Shown here one piece after another: positions 11,830 to 23,349 of a stretch of DNA of 64,000 nt. Location: NCBI GenBank assembly GCA_964020085.1, contig OZ026607.1:14724041-14788040 (forward strand), written 5' to 3'. Every line of letters starts with the position of its first letter. Within the stretch, counting starts at the first letter, position 1. The translations under genes were made by a program, and so were the position numbers. The DNA is from Micromussa lordhowensis (lineage: Eukaryota; Cnidaria; Anthozoa; Scleractinia; Lobophylliidae). Below the pieces are notes generated by a model. It was given only the letters and a program-made list of their open reading frames with translations. It did no database searches and was not told where the DNA came from.

Positions 11830-12360
11830 TGAAAAACCTTACAAGATCTTCAAAGATCTTTAAAGATCTTCATTAGGATCTTTGTGGATCCTGATGAGGA
11901 TCTTGTAAGATCTTCATCCATTTCCTCTAAGATCTTGTAGGATCTTTCTAAGATCTTCCAAGTCCTTGCCAAGTCCCTGCAAGGATCTTTCAGGTCCCTG
12001 CAAAGATCCTTGAGGATCCTTCAGGTCCCTGCAAAGATCCTTGAGGATCCTTCAGGTCCCTGCAAAGATCCTTGAGGATCCTTCAGGTCCCTACAAAGAT
12101 CCTTGAGGATCCTTCAGGTCCCTGCAAAGATCCTTTAGGATCCTTCAGGTCCCCGCAAAGATCCTTGAGGATCCTTCAGGATCTTGTAAGATCTTCATCC
12201 ATTTCCTCTAAGATCTTGTAGGATATTTTCTAAGATCTTCCAAGTCCTTGCAAAGTCCCTGCAAAGATCTTTGAGGATCCTTCAGGTCCTTGCAAAGATC
12301 CTTTAGGTCTCTGCAAAGATCCTTTAGGATCCTGCAAAGACCTTCAAAGGTTCTTATTCA
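11830..12360. repeat. GATCC-rich minisatellite, 31-bp core unit, copy A
   Basis: Seen: flanking degenerate AAGATCTT and GGATCC words surround a regular core at about 11990-12185 of six units with a 31-bp period (GATCCTTGAGGATCCTTCAG plus GTCCCTGCAAA). Each unit contains the palindrome-like pair GATCC and GGATCC. It lies roughly 0.7-1.2 kb upstream of the FP start codon. Confidence 0.9.
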
Positions 12361-13340
12361 ATTTCATAAAGGATTTCACACAATCCTGTAAGCATTTTTG
12401 CAGACCTTTATATGCAATCTCAAAAGATCCTATTGGATATTTTTAGCAAAATGATTTACAGATTGCATGAACCTTTAAATTTGCGCGAAAAAAATAAAAA
12501 TAAAAATAAACATACAAAAGCAAGCACTGAATGCATTTTAATGTAATTCCAGTTGTATTTTATAGTTGTGAAGTTAAATGCAGCCTTTAAAAAAAACCTT
12601 AAGACTGGGACAATAAGCTTTGATACAACTGTAAAGTTCTGTAAAATTGTATAGCTTGTAGCCTTACATGTATAAAGAATCACTTAATCAACTATAACTG
12701 TAACTGTAAAATCTTATACCTTGTAGCCTTATAAAGAAATGATATTTTTTTAATGAATTTTTCAAAGGTAGTGTACTGAGGAACACTATGTGACATCTTT
12801 GACGACCGTACATTTAGTACCAATTTTTTGTTTTGAATGTGTTTTTCATCAAAAACTCACATGACACTAAAACAAAAGATGAGCCTTAAAAGTGATTTCC
12901 AGTCCCTACTGTGTAGTCTCAGCACCTGAATGTTTTTGTCTCACTCGATAGAATGCAAATCAGTGTTATTCTTTATAAACCACATATCTTATCTCTGAGG
13001 CCTTTAAGTTATTTTTCCAAAAGCTTCTTTAATTTTTGCAGTTGCAAAATTGTTTCATCAAGTGATATGAAAAAGAATGAAGCATAAAGCTTTGTATCCA
13101 CGATGGTGGTTGACATGAAACTTTGAATTTTCTTCATTAAGTAGTTTTGAAATGTTACAATTTGCCATGTCTTACATGAAATAAAACAAAATACCTAACC
13201 AAACTCTTGAGAGTGCACAGTATGGACTGGAAATCATCTTTAAAAATTAAAGTGAGATGATGAGAACATGTATTAAAATAGCATGAATGAAACAAGTAGA
13301 AAATTAAATACCAGAAAATTGCCTTAAAATAACCATAAAA

Positions 13341-13745
13341 CTGGGGTGGCATGCTCATGCAGGATAACCTTGTCATAATCTCTGTCGTGGCCTAGGTATT
13401 TGTCATTTGAATCTCTCAGGAATGGTTGCAAACTTTGATGATGAAAATCTCCAACGCCAAAACGAAAGAGAGCAATGAAACTTCCACGGAAATCACAGAT
13501 TTTGATTTGTTAAAGTAATTCTTAGTAGTACCTTTCTATACAAAAACAAAACAAAAAATCAACTGCAAGATAACCTCTTTGTTTACTACTTGTTGTCGTC
13601 TTGTCTTTTCTTTAAACTTTTACTTGTTATGCTCCTGCATGTTAATGCAGCATAACCTTGTTGTAATCTTTGTGGTGGCTTAAGATCTCAATGCGGTGAT
13701 CCCCAAAGTGATACTCTGGCAACTGGACAGCCTTCTTATCGCTGT
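13341..13745 (-). pseudogene. Two FP last-exon relics in tandem (duplication copy A)
   Basis: Seen: 13400-13341 reads YLGHDRDYDKVILHEHAT, a short piece of the FP C-terminal strand. 13742-13621 is preceded by a CTTTACAG acceptor and reads DKKAVQLPEYHFGDHRIEIL, then SHHKDYNKVMLH and a stop. Between them (13440-13630) lies the repeated 3' UTR-like block (words CACGGAAATCACAGATTTTG and CTACTTGTTGTCGTCTTG). Exons 1-4 of these copies could not be found upstream (13746-14178). That stretch holds intron-4-like sequence (TGATACTGGGTTAGGTGC, AAGCTGGAAGCACAT) and nothing else recognisable. Confidence 0.75.
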
Positions 13746-14276
13746 AAAGGAGCAAACAATTGAGTCAGTGATACTGGGTTAGGTGCTTTACGAACATTAT
13801 TCTAAGCTGGAAGCACATTTATAAGCAAACATTTGTAATCGCATTGATTTGAGTATTTCCCCTGATGAATAGAGGTACACGATATCTACATTGTCGTTCC
13901 TTGGTTCAGGAAACTTTTTTTTTTAGGAGTGTTCCAACACTCTATGCGTCTACTTATTGCAGTGTCTAAGTACCCTAAATAAGGAAATAAACTAAAGATC
14001 GTTTTTAACTGGCGCCATGGCAAACGAATTCTAATGAGCTTTATCGTTCCTGTCATCCAGAGTGGCCGCGAAGATTTTTTTCATTTCAATCTCTCAGGAA
14101 GGGTTGCAACCTTTGAAGATAAAATTCTCCACCGCCAAAAACGAAAGAGAGCAATGAAAATTCCACGGAAATCACAGATCACGCAGATCACGCAAAAAAA
14201 TAAAAACAATAAGAAACAAAACTCCAAAGCTCTGATTATTTTCTTCTTGCTGTCGTCTTGACTATCAGCGAAGCCT

Positions 14277-16326
14277 TCACTTTGCCTTGGTAGGTGGTAG
14301 GCCAGAATGAGCTTTAGCATGCTCTTGCAGCTTAACCTTCATGTAATCCTTGTCATGGTTGAGTATTTGAATACAGTGATCTACATAGGGAAAGTCTGGC
14401 AACTGCGGGATAGGATTCTTAGCTCTGCAAAAGAGAAAAAGAACTCGGGTCGGTGACACTAGACAGGATGTATAACATATATTACAACAATTGCAAGCTC
14501 TTTTGTGAGTAAAACCTCCAAGCAATGATCGTTGTCAGCTTCCTGAGTTGATACACCGACCTGGCAAAAGACTGCCCTTTTTTTTGCTGAGTAAGTTAGT
14601 GGGGTTTTGCCTTGGACATCCAAAGAGTTGCAGATTCGTGTTCAACACCAATCTCCACATGGGATATCTATAAACCAGCACTCGGAAACCACCATCACTG
14701 ATTCCACTCTACATGTGGCTGTTCAGAAATATTTACATGTATTTCTTAACGAAACTTGGTAGTTTATTCTTTGAACCTAATGATCAAATCTCTTATGCGA
14801 TTAAAAGAACTAACTAATTAACTAACTAACTAACTAACTTGTAAGTAGTTTTGAAGTCACATCGCTAATGGCTTTTGTCTTTAGGCAACAAAGTCATGTT
14901 AACATCACCCTTCAGCACTCCATCACGCATATACATTATCTCAGTGGATGGCTGCCATTTCACGGTGTTCTTCTGCATAACTGGACCATTTCCAGGGAAA
15001 TTCACACCATCAAATCGAATTGTATACATAAACTCCTCGCCAACCATCCTGATGAAAAAGAAGTGAGACATACACAGTGAGACTCAACAGAAATACGAGG
15101 AACAATTGTATTAAAGGGCACATAGTTAGCATCAAAAAACTAATAGAGAGTTGTATATTAAGATATTGGAGCCCCCTACCAAGGGTCAGTGATACCAAAA
15201 TCAATTTTTTATTCCTTCTCATGATTGTACACAGGGAAAACCACTTTGGAAAGGAATTTTAGACTTGTGATTCGAATTATTTCATATAGTCACTTTTAAT
15301 AGCAAAATAACAAAGCAATATGAAAGTTAAAACTGTACCAATAGATCTATGAATAAACTCCCACTACATTATAACAAAATATTAAGAAGCGATGCAAATT
15401 GAAGGGAGGTGATTGGAACTAAACAACTTTTCAATATTGAACACAGTGCTACGCTTTACATCTTACTAACTTTATATCGTTTGTGGCGACGCACGTTCCT
15501 CCGTCTTCAAAAGTGAAGGTACGTTCCCAGCAAAACCCGGCAGGAAACGACTGCTTGAAATAGTCTGGTATCCCTGGTGGGTACTCAACGAATGTCCTAT
15601 TTCCATACTGGAATTGCTGCTGACAAGATATCGAAAGCGAAAGGCAGAGGTTTGTGGCCTTCGACTTTAAGGTCCAAAATCTGCATTCCCCTGAAACACA
15701 AAGAGGAAATCAAGAAAGTAAGAAAATAAAAGGGCTATTCAAATTCAATGCAGAACTTTCTTTTTTTTATGTCAAAAAGGTTTGAGAAGTAATGAGCTAA
15801 TCTACTTGGCTTATTAAATCGATATGAATAACAGTGCACAATTCTAAGCTATTGTTCTTTTGTTGATTCAGTATGCTGTTACCGCCAGGAAAGAAAATAG
15901 ACGCTGAAAGAAAGACAGAAGAAACAAGGCAGGAGTCACTTGGCAGAACAGGGTTTGAAATGTTTAATAACAACAAACTTAACGATCAGATTCCCTCACA
16001 GAGGGTGTTCCCTTCAATCTGATATCACCCCAGCATTTTAAAAGTAACATTTAAAAGCTTGTTTCGAAGCAATGTGACCTTGCAACTTAACGCAAAGATA
16101 GAAGAGTTTTTAACTTTTACTTACTCATAAGGCCGGTTGGCCGTTTCCATCTCCTGTCACCACGAAGCTGTGTCCGTTTACAGCACCTTCCATACGCAGC
16201 TTGATCTTCATGACTTGTTTAATCACACTCTGCGTGGTGAAATTGAGGTTATTCTGAGATCAGTTACCAATCCATTTAAAAATCTGTAAAGAGATAAAAT
16301 AAAACCTTCCTTGCAGCACTTACCAT
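14277..16326 (-). pseudogene. GFP-like fluorescent protein pseudogene, copy B
   Basis: Seen: same five-exon structure as copy A: ATG 16326-16324, exon 2 16229-16125, exon 3 15690-15471 (QYG chromophore codons 15610-15602), exon 4 15048-14839, exon 5 14424-14277. It shares both inactivating changes of copy A (one-base insertion before the chromophore, TAG at 14865-14867). It also has a private 4-bp insertion in exon 2 (about 16133-16136, a CCGG beside GGCCAA) that shifts the frame before the donor. Two residue differences are LLPKD for LLLKD in exon 4 and FPYVD for FLYVD in exon 5. The shared lesions show that the gene was already dead when it was duplicated, unless the two units are alleles. 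Confidence 0.9.
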
Positions 16327-16994
16327 GTTGGTAGACGTAAAGTAAGATATTAGCTCTTGTTGTTCTCGATCTGCTTTCGTCCAAATCACCAGGCTGAATT
16401 GTGCCTCGGCCCTACAAGACGCTCTTATCAATCTGTATGTCACAACCGGCCGAAATCCACTTCAGCCAATCAGAAGCCGCGAATCCTTTGCGACAGAACT
16501 GACATGATGTCTATAAAACCTCAATGGGAATACAAAAACACCGAAATAAATCATTGGTCTCCTCTCCATCAATTTATTAAGCTCAGAAAGAAAGCATACT
16601 TTGTTTTACTCAAGCGAAAGCGTCGGTTACTCAGTTAAGTGCAGTTTGACAGACGGTACAATTCAAGGTCAAGCCCATCGAAATTGTATTATAAGTATCA
16701 TAGAGGCTTTGGCTGTTTAGTGCCAGCCCTCTTCAAATAAAGTCTTTACTTTAATGTATCGCCCCATAAAGCACGTCTGTTTGGCGAAGTGACTTAATTA
16801 TCGTTAAAGACGGAGCTTAAATTGAAAAAAACTAAGAGAGTTATGTCTGGACTTTCATGAATCGTCCAGTGTAATATAAAACAACAAATAAAGGAGAGGT
16901 GGCAACCTATTGCCTAAGGCGCAGCCAGCTGTTCGAATAAGCACATTCTTTATCGACTAATTAAAATGTTCCTAACCCATAACCCTTAATGTTC

Positions 16995-17575
16995 TCCCTG
17001 GTGAAAAACCTTACAAGATCTTCAAAGATCTTTAAAGATCTTCATTAGGATCTTTGTGGATCCTGATGAGGATCTTGTAAGATCTTCATCCATTTCCTCT
17101 AAGATCTTGTAGGATCTTTCTAAGATCTTCCAAGTCCTTGCCAAGTCCCTGCAAGGATCTTTCAGGTCCCTGCAAAGATCCTTGAGGATCCTTCAGGTCC
17201 CTGCAAAGATCCTTGAGGATCCTTCAGGTCCCTGCAAAGATCCTTGAGGATCCTTCAGGTCCCTGCAAAGATCCTTGAGGATCCTTCAGGTCCCTACAAA
17301 GATCCTTGAGGATCCTTTTAGGTCCCTGCAAAGATCCTTTAGGATCATTCAGGTCCCCGCAAAGATCCTTGAGGATCCTTCAGGATCTTGTAAGATCTTC
17401 ATCCATTTCCTCTAAGATCTTGTAGGATATTTTCTAAGATCTTCCAAGTCCTTGCAAAGTCCCTGCAAAGATCTTTGAGGATCCTTCAGGTCCTTGCAAA
17501 GATCCTTTAGGTCTCTGCAAAGATCCTTTAGGATCCTGCAAAGACCTTTGAGGGTCCTTCAAGGTTCTTATTCAA
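16995..17575. repeat. GATCC-rich minisatellite, 31-bp core unit, copy B
   Basis: Counterpart of 11830-12360 with seven core units instead of six (core about 17155-17395). One unit is slightly lengthened (CCTTTTAGG) and one has GGATCA in place of GGATCC. Unit number is thus one of the few differences between the 5.1-kb copies. Confidence 0.9.
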
Positions 17576-18554
17576 TTTCATAAAGGATTTCACACAATCC
17601 TGTAAGCATTTTTGCAGACCTTTATATGCAATCTCAAAAGATCCTATTGGATATTTTTAGCAAAATGATTTACAGATTGCATGAACCTTTAAATTTGCGC
17701 GAAAAAAATAAAAATAAAAATAAACATACAAAAGCAAGCACTGAATGCATTTTAATGTAATTCCAGTTGTATTTTATAGTTGTGAAGTTAAATGCAGCCT
17801 TTAAAAAAAACCTTAAGACTGGGACAATAAGCTTTGATACAACTGTAAAGTTCTGTAAAATTGTATAGCTTGTAGCCTTACATGTATAAAGAATCACTTA
17901 ATCAACTATAACTGTAACTGTAAAATCTTATACCTTGTAGCCTTATAAAGAAATGATATTTTTTTAATGAATTTTTCAAAGGTAGTGTACTGAGGAACAC
18001 TATGTGACATCTTTGACGACCGTACATTTAGTACCAATTTTTTGTTTTGAATGTGTTTTTCATCAAAAACTCACATGACACTAAAACAAAAGATGAGCCT
18101 TAAAAGTGATTTCCAGTCCCTACTGTGTAGTCTCAGCACCTGAATGTTTTTGTCTCACTCGATAGAATGCAAATCAGTGTTATTCTTTATAAACCACATA
18201 TCTTATCTCTGAGGCCTTTAAGTTATTTTTCCAAAAGCTTCTTTAATTTTTGCAGTTGCAAAATTGTTTCATCAAGTGATATGAAAAAGAATGAAGCATA
18301 AAGCTTTGTATCCACGATGGTGGTTGACATGAAACTTTGAATTTTCTTCATTAAGTAGTTTTGAAATGTTACAATTTGCCATGTCTTACATGAAATAAAA
18401 CAAAATACCTAACCAAACTCTTGAGAGTGCACAGTATGGACTGGAAATCATCTTTAAAAATTAAAGTGAGATGATGAGAACATGTATTAAAATAGCATGA
18501 ATGAAACAAGTAGAAAATTAAATACCAGAAAATTGCCTTAAAATAACCATAAAA

Positions 18555-18960
18555 CTGGGGTGGCATGCTCATGCAGGATAACCTTGTCATAATCTCTGTC
18601 GTGGCCTAGGTATTTGTCATTTGAATCTCTCAGGAATGGTTGCAAACTTTGATGATGAAAATCTCCAACGCCAAAACGAAAGAGAGCAATGAAACTTCCA
18701 CGGAAATCACAGATTTTGATTTGTTAAAGTAATTCTTAGTAGTACCTTTCTATACAAAAACAAAACAAAAAATCAACTGCAAGATAACCTCTTTGTTTAC
18801 TACTTGTTGTCGTCTTGTCTTTTCTTTAAACTTTTACTTGTTATGCTCCTGCATGTTAATGCAGCATAACCTTGTTGTAATCTTTGTGGTGGCTTAAGAT
18901 CTCAATGCGGTGATCCCCAAAGTGATACTCTGGCAACTGGACAGCCTTCTTATCGCTGTA
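18555..18960 (-). pseudogene. Two FP last-exon relics in tandem (duplication copy B)
   Basis: Same as 13341-13745: a short HDRDYDKVILHEHA piece at 18614-18555, and a longer DKKAVQLPEYHFGDHRIEIL exon at 18956-18835 that stops after NKVMLH. The shared 3' UTR-like block lies between them. Confidence 0.75.
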
Positions 18961-19392
18961 AAGGAGCAAACAATTGAGTCAGTGATACTGGGTTAGGTGC
19001 TTTACGAACATTATTCTAAGCTGGAAGCACATTTATAAGCAAACATTTGTAATCGCATTGATTTGAGTATTTCCCCTGATGAATAGAGGTACACGATATC
19101 TACATTGTCGTTCCTTGGTTCAGGAAACTTTTTTTTTTAGGAGTGTTCCAACACTCTATGCGTCTACTTATTGCAGTGTCTAAGTACCCTAAATAAGGAA
19201 ATAAACTAAAGATCGTTTTTAACTGGCGCCATGGCAAACGAATTCTAATGAGCTTTATCGTTCCTGTCATCCAGAGTGGCCGCGAAGATTTTTTTCATTT
19301 CAATCTCTCAGGAAGGGTTGCAACCTTTGAAGATAAAATTCTCCACCGCCAAAAACGAAAGAGAGCAATGAAAATTCCACGGAAATCACAGA

Positions 19393-19720
19393 TTTTGATT
19401 TGTTAAATTCTTCCAAGTAGTACCTTTCGAAACAAAAACGAAGCAAAAAATCAACTGCAAGATATCCTCTTTGTTTACTACTTGTTGTCGTCTTGGCTTT
19501 TCTTTAAGCTTTTACTTGTCATGCCCCTGCATGTTCATGCAGCATAACCTTGTTGTAATCTTTTTCGTGGCTTAAGATCTCAATGCGGTGATCAACAAAG
19601 TGATAGTCTGGCAACTGGACAGCCCTTCTTATCTCTTCAAAGGAGCAAACGAAACTGAATCTGTGACACCGGGTTAGGTGCATCACGAACATTATTCTAA
19701 GCTGGAAGCACATATATAAG
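19393..19720 (-). pseudogene. FP last-exon relic plus 3' UTR block
   Basis: Seen: the minus strand from about 19640 to 19519 reads AVQLPDYHFVDHRIEILSHE, then KDYNKVMLHEHAGA and a stop. One extra G after the acceptor (AAGAAGGGCTG against AAGAAGGCTG elsewhere) breaks the usual phase. The repeated 3' UTR-like block (CACAGATTTTGATTTGTTAA to CTTGTTGTCGTCTTGGCTTT) occupies 19393-19518. Upstream sequence to 19790 matches FP intron 4 of the other copies, but no exon 4 follows. Confidence 0.75.
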
Positions 19721-19799
19721 CAAACATTTGCTGTCGCCTTGATTTGAGTATTTCCCCTGATGAACAGAGGTAGACGATATCTACATTGTCGTTCTTTGG

Positions 19800-20490
19800 T
19801 TCAGGCTCACTGTTGTGGATTTTGCTTTCAGAGGTTTGTTTTGTTTTCACCGATTGCAAACGATATTCAACCAAATAGAGGCTGAGCTACATGTCGCCAT
19901 TGGAACTATCAACAATGCAATGGAAATAGAGTCAACGCCAAGGGAATTTAATGTTGTATTTGTGAACATCAAAAGGAACAATTCCTTGAGATTTCGATAA
20001 ATGGAAACGTCGAAGCGTTTAATGCGGGATCTACGAAGATATTTTTCTCGGAATTTTAATCTGAAGCTATTTTAGTTTTATTTTAGGAATTTCTATTACT
20101 ATAAGTTTAAAGCTCGTTTTCTCAAAGATATTTTGAGAAAGATTTCTCCAATTGAGCTGAAATGTTCAGGATTTGGTGTTCTGCTATGTGTGCCAAGTGC
20201 GGACATGTCATAAAACGATATTTTTTTCAGTACCGTTCCAAGACTTTATGCGTCCACGTACTGATTGGAGTGTCCAAGCACGCTAAATAAGGAAGTAAAC
20301 TTTAGCCGACAAATGACCTGACGTAGAAAAATCAAACAACTTGTCATCAGCCCAAATAAAGCGTTCAAAAAATTCACTACAGTCAGCAAAGAAAAGAGAG
20401 GAGCCCGCCACGGGAAAAACACTAGCACGTAAACGGTTACAAAAAATCTCATGCCTTGGAAGCATCTTGTTTCATCAGCAGCCATTCAAA
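19800..20490 (+). repeat. Repeated block with a possible helicase-like exon relic (copy 1)
   Basis: Seen: 19800-20490 matches 23760-24430 at moderate identity. The plus strand reads INNAMEIESTPREFNVV and, after a one-base shift, EHQKEQFLEISINGNVEAFN. The pattern (alternating charged residues, then a Gln-rich helix) loosely recalls the segment before the Walker A loop of RecQ-like helicase fragments that are common in coral genomes, but the Gly-Lys-Ser motif itself is not present, so this is a weak guess. The rest (20056-20490) has overlapping open frames in two phases with no motif. Confidence 0.3.
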
Positions 20491-20659
20491 ATAACAAACA
20501 GCCTTCGCATAAGCAATTAAAAGCTTAACTTCTGTTTAAAACAGCCAGATTTTATTTGAAGTCAAGAAACAAGGCAAAAAAACTCGGTGAGGAAAATAAC
20601 CAGTACACAGCTCACTTACACTTTACAAACAAGTAGGTTCTGGCGAGGACTTACTCATA

Positions 20660-21150
20660 GTGAAACGTCACCCTCGATTTATAAGAACATAAGTTCCATC
20701 TGCGATCGTCCAGCATACGAACACGCTGAACGAAAGCATCTTGTTAGATAACAGATCGACGAAACTTTCGCCCCCGGTGAAACTTCACCCTGGTTTTGCA
20801 AAGCATATGAATTCCATCCGTAATCATCCAACGTGTGGACGAACATAATGAAGGAATCATCTTGACAGATAACTGGCGAAAACTCACCCTTGTGAAGCCT
20901 CGCCCAACGCTTTACAAGTGTAATAAATTCCATCTGTAGCCATACAACTGCGAACGCACTGAGGGAATCATTCTATCAGATAACAGACGAAAAACCTTGC
21001 CCCCGTGAAACCTCACCCACACTCTCCAAGCGTGGATATTCCATCTGCAGTCATCCAACAGCGAACGCACTCAAGGAATCAGCCTCAGTGTCAGAAAGAC
21101 TGACAAGAAATCTCGCCCCCGGTGAAACCTGACCGACGCTTCAGAAACAT
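20660..21150. repeat. ~115-bp minisatellite, array 1 (about four units)
   Basis: Seen: the words ATTCCATCTG, ATCATCCAAC, GCACTGA-GGAATCATC, CAGATAAC and CTCGCCCCCGGTGAAACCTC recur at 20694, 20811, 20927 and 21038, giving spacings of 118, 115 and 111 bp. Each unit carries GGTGAAACCTCACC or a variant, an imperfect inverted repeat (GGTGA and TCACC arms around a 4-bp core). Units are 70-85 percent alike by eye. The repeated reading frames across it are by-products. Confidence 0.85.
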
Positions 21151-21174
21151 ACATACACTGCCAAAATAACACAT

Positions 21175-21860
21175 GAAAACCAATAATTATAATGTAGTCG
21201 GAATTTTAAAATGGTTCTTCAAATTTTGTTGACAACGACAGTCCTTGATGACAGTTACTTCACCTTCCTGTCCAAAATTTGTAAACATGCCCTATAACTT
21301 GAACAACCTTTCAAGTCTCCATGGCATTTTTAGTAAAAACACCACGTGTATGTGTAACAGAAACAGCTTCACAAGAGGTTATCAAATGAGACAAAATAAA
21401 AAGAAAAATTTAATGGAGACAAAAATGAAAAAAAAAGTAACAAAAAAGAAATAAATGAAAAACAATAATTGTAATGTAGTCAAAATATATAATGGTTCGT
21501 GAAATTAAAAGATGGTGAATGGAAACATGGTATATATACTTCATTTTTTAAAGAAAACAGTTTTGCTTTGCAGTCCGTAAACAATGCCACTCCATTATAA
21601 ATGTTATAAAGGCGGTCCTTAATGATAGTTACTTTACTTTCCTATCCAAAATTTGTAACCTTGCCCTGTATCTTCGACATCCTTTCATGTCTCCATGACA
21701 TTTTTAGTAAAAACACCAGTGTTCTAGCATTTCTCAAATTAAATATTTTTATTGTTCTACCCGATTCCTCAAACTCACGCCATTTTCTTCCTGTCGCCTT
21801 AGCCTTCTCAAATTATATGATCCCACTTTAATATCAATATGCATATGCATAGCAATCACA
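21175..21860. repeat. Repeated FP-array spacer block (two tandem diverged copies)
   Basis: Seen: a block with the words GTCCTTGATGACAGTTACTT, TTGTAA-CTTGCCCTGTA, TTTCA-GTCTCCATG and TTTTTAGTAAAAACACCA occurs at 21240-21345 and 21610-21725. It occurs again at 25735-25850 and, split by an inserted LINE, at 27830-27901 plus 33138-33215. A weak match lies at 34425-34460. A second shared word, GAAATTAAAAGATG-TGAATGGAAACAT, lies at about 21505. These blocks define repeated units larger than the FP exon relics. Confidence 0.75.
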
Positions 21861-21959
21861 ATTATCCTCCCACTGAACTCAGAAACGATGTGCACTGTTT
21901 ACGTAAGATATCAATGTAAGATACCAATGTAAGGACAATTATTTGATACTTCCTTTCTA

Positions 21960-22960
21960 GACGTTATCAAGCACTTTGCTTGCTGGCTTCCCATGTTTTA
22001 GTTCAGTGGTCTTTCTTCAGCCTTGGTGAAAAGTCTTGTGCAGATCAGCATTGTTGTAATCTCATTCATCGGTTTGAAAAAGTGAATACGGTGATCCGCA
22101 GGGTGACAGTGTATCACGTTTGCGTCGTCCTATGTTCTAAGAAAAGAGAAAATACTACAATTCCATGATCTTCGACTATTGATGGTCTTCTTCAACAGAT
22201 AGAAAAGCTGGGCGAAAATTTTAATTTAATGTACTTACTGTCCTCGTCTTTTATACTCAGAGTAAGATGTGGGAACTGTATCCCATGGCAAACAGAAAAA
22301 GAATCCTGGCTCTCTCATTCAACACAAGATGAATCATTTTAAAATTGAGATATAGCAACAGAGATAATAATAACAAACACTTCTGAAACACGAGACGGCA
22401 ACGTCAGTGTAGTATACCATATTTAAGTAGAAATGATCAAATTCTTTATGTCCAAAACGAAAGAGAGCAATAAAAAACAAAAACACAAAAAATTAACAGC
22501 AAGATAATCTCTCTGTTTTCTACTTGTTGTCGTCTTGGCTTTTCTTTAAGCTTTTACTTTTTCTGCCCCGGTATGCTCACGCAGCATAACCTTGTAATCG
22601 TTGTCGTGGCGAAGGTATTTGTCATTGGAATCTCTCAGGAATGGTTGCAAATTTTGATGATAAAATTCTCCTGACCGCCAAGAAAAATGAGAGCAATGAA
22701 AATTCCACGGAAATCACAGATTTTGATTTGTTTAAATAATCCAAGTAGTACCTTTCTATACAAAAACAAACAAAAAATCAACTGCAAGATAACCTCTTTG
22801 TTTACTACTTGTTGTCGTCTTGGCTTTTCTTTAAGCTTTTGCTTGTCATGTCCCTGCATGTTCATGCAGCATAACCTTGTTGTAATCTTTGTTGTGGCTT
22901 AATATCCCAATTTGGTGATCCACATATCCTGCCAACTGGACAGCCTTCTCATCGCTGTAA
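21960..22960 (-). pseudogene. Three further FP last-exon relics
   Basis: Seen on the minus strand: (1) 22130-22010, heavily shifted, with the pieces GSPYSLFQTDE and DYNNADLHKT in the order expected of the FP C-terminus; (2) 22620-22560, RHDNDYKVMLREHTGA; (3) 22960-22848, preceded by a CTTTACAG acceptor, with AVQLAGYVDHQIGILSHNKD-like codons and many substitutions. The pair (2)-(3) has the same spacing as the pairs at 13341-13745 and 18555-18960. The block 22200-22450 (TACTGT-TATCCCATGG-AAACAGAAAAAG) recurs at 33340-33500 and contains no exon I could identify. Confidence 0.6.
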
Positions 22961-23349
22961 AGGAGCAAACGAAATTGAGTCAGTGACACTGGGTTAGGTG
23001 CATTACGAACATTGTTCTAAGCTGGAAGCACATATATAAGCAAACGTTTGTTATCGCATTGATTTGAGTATTTTCCCTGATGAACAGGGGTAGACGATAT
23101 CTACATTGTCGTTCCTTGGTTCAGGAAACGAAATTTTTTTTTCAGTAGTGCTCCAAGACTCTATGCGTCTACTCATTGCAGTGCCTAAGTACGAAGAAAG
23201 AAGGAAATAAACTATAGACCGTTTTTAACTGGGGCCATCGCCACCGTGTTGGATGACCATTTACAACTAAACGAATTCTAATGAGCTTTATTGTTCCTGT
23301 CATCCAGGGTGGCCGCCAAGATTTTTTTCATTTGAATCTCTCGGGAATG

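Larger units (their letters stand above)
9095..14178. repeat. 5.1-kb segmental duplication, copy A
   Basis: Seen: this block matches 14212-19392 in direct orientation from ACTCCAAAGCTCTGATTATT near its start to CACGGAAATCACAGATCACG at its end. The coordinate offset moves 5120 to 5157, 5171 and then 5214 through a few indels: about 37 bp in FP intron 3, 10 bp in intron 2, 4 bp in exon 2, and minisatellite copy number. Otherwise only scattered single-base changes were noticed. Contents: FP pseudogene (9157-11155), about 650 bp of upstream sequence, GATCC minisatellite (11830-12360), AT-rich sequence without genes (12361-13340), and two FP last-exon relics (13341-13745) with their 3' UTR-like block. 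An ACTA/ACTAACTA microsatellite at about 9692-9719 lies in intron 4. Confidence 0.9.
14212..19392. repeat. 5.1-kb segmental duplication, copy B
   Basis: Direct repeat of 9095-14178. Its left junction follows a short A-rich stretch with a repeated GATCACGCA word (14175-14211), and it ends at CACGGAAATCACAGAT, after which the sequence continues into the wider FP relic array. Copy B has one extra 31-bp minisatellite unit and about 37 bp more in FP intron 3. AT-rich sequence without genes fills 17580-18550, as in copy A. Confidence 0.9.

Noticed and set aside
11830..12360. CRISPR-like array
   Set aside because: Units are contiguous 31-bp tandem repeats without unique spacers, in a eukaryotic context.
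9157..16326. Two functional FP genes
   Set aside because: Both copies carry a frameshift before the chromophore and a stop in exon 4; copy B has a third lesion.
20246..20485. Two overlapping minus-strand ORFs with hydrophobic stretches
   Set aside because: Open in two frames at once, not kept open in the paralogous block at 24170-24430, no motif.
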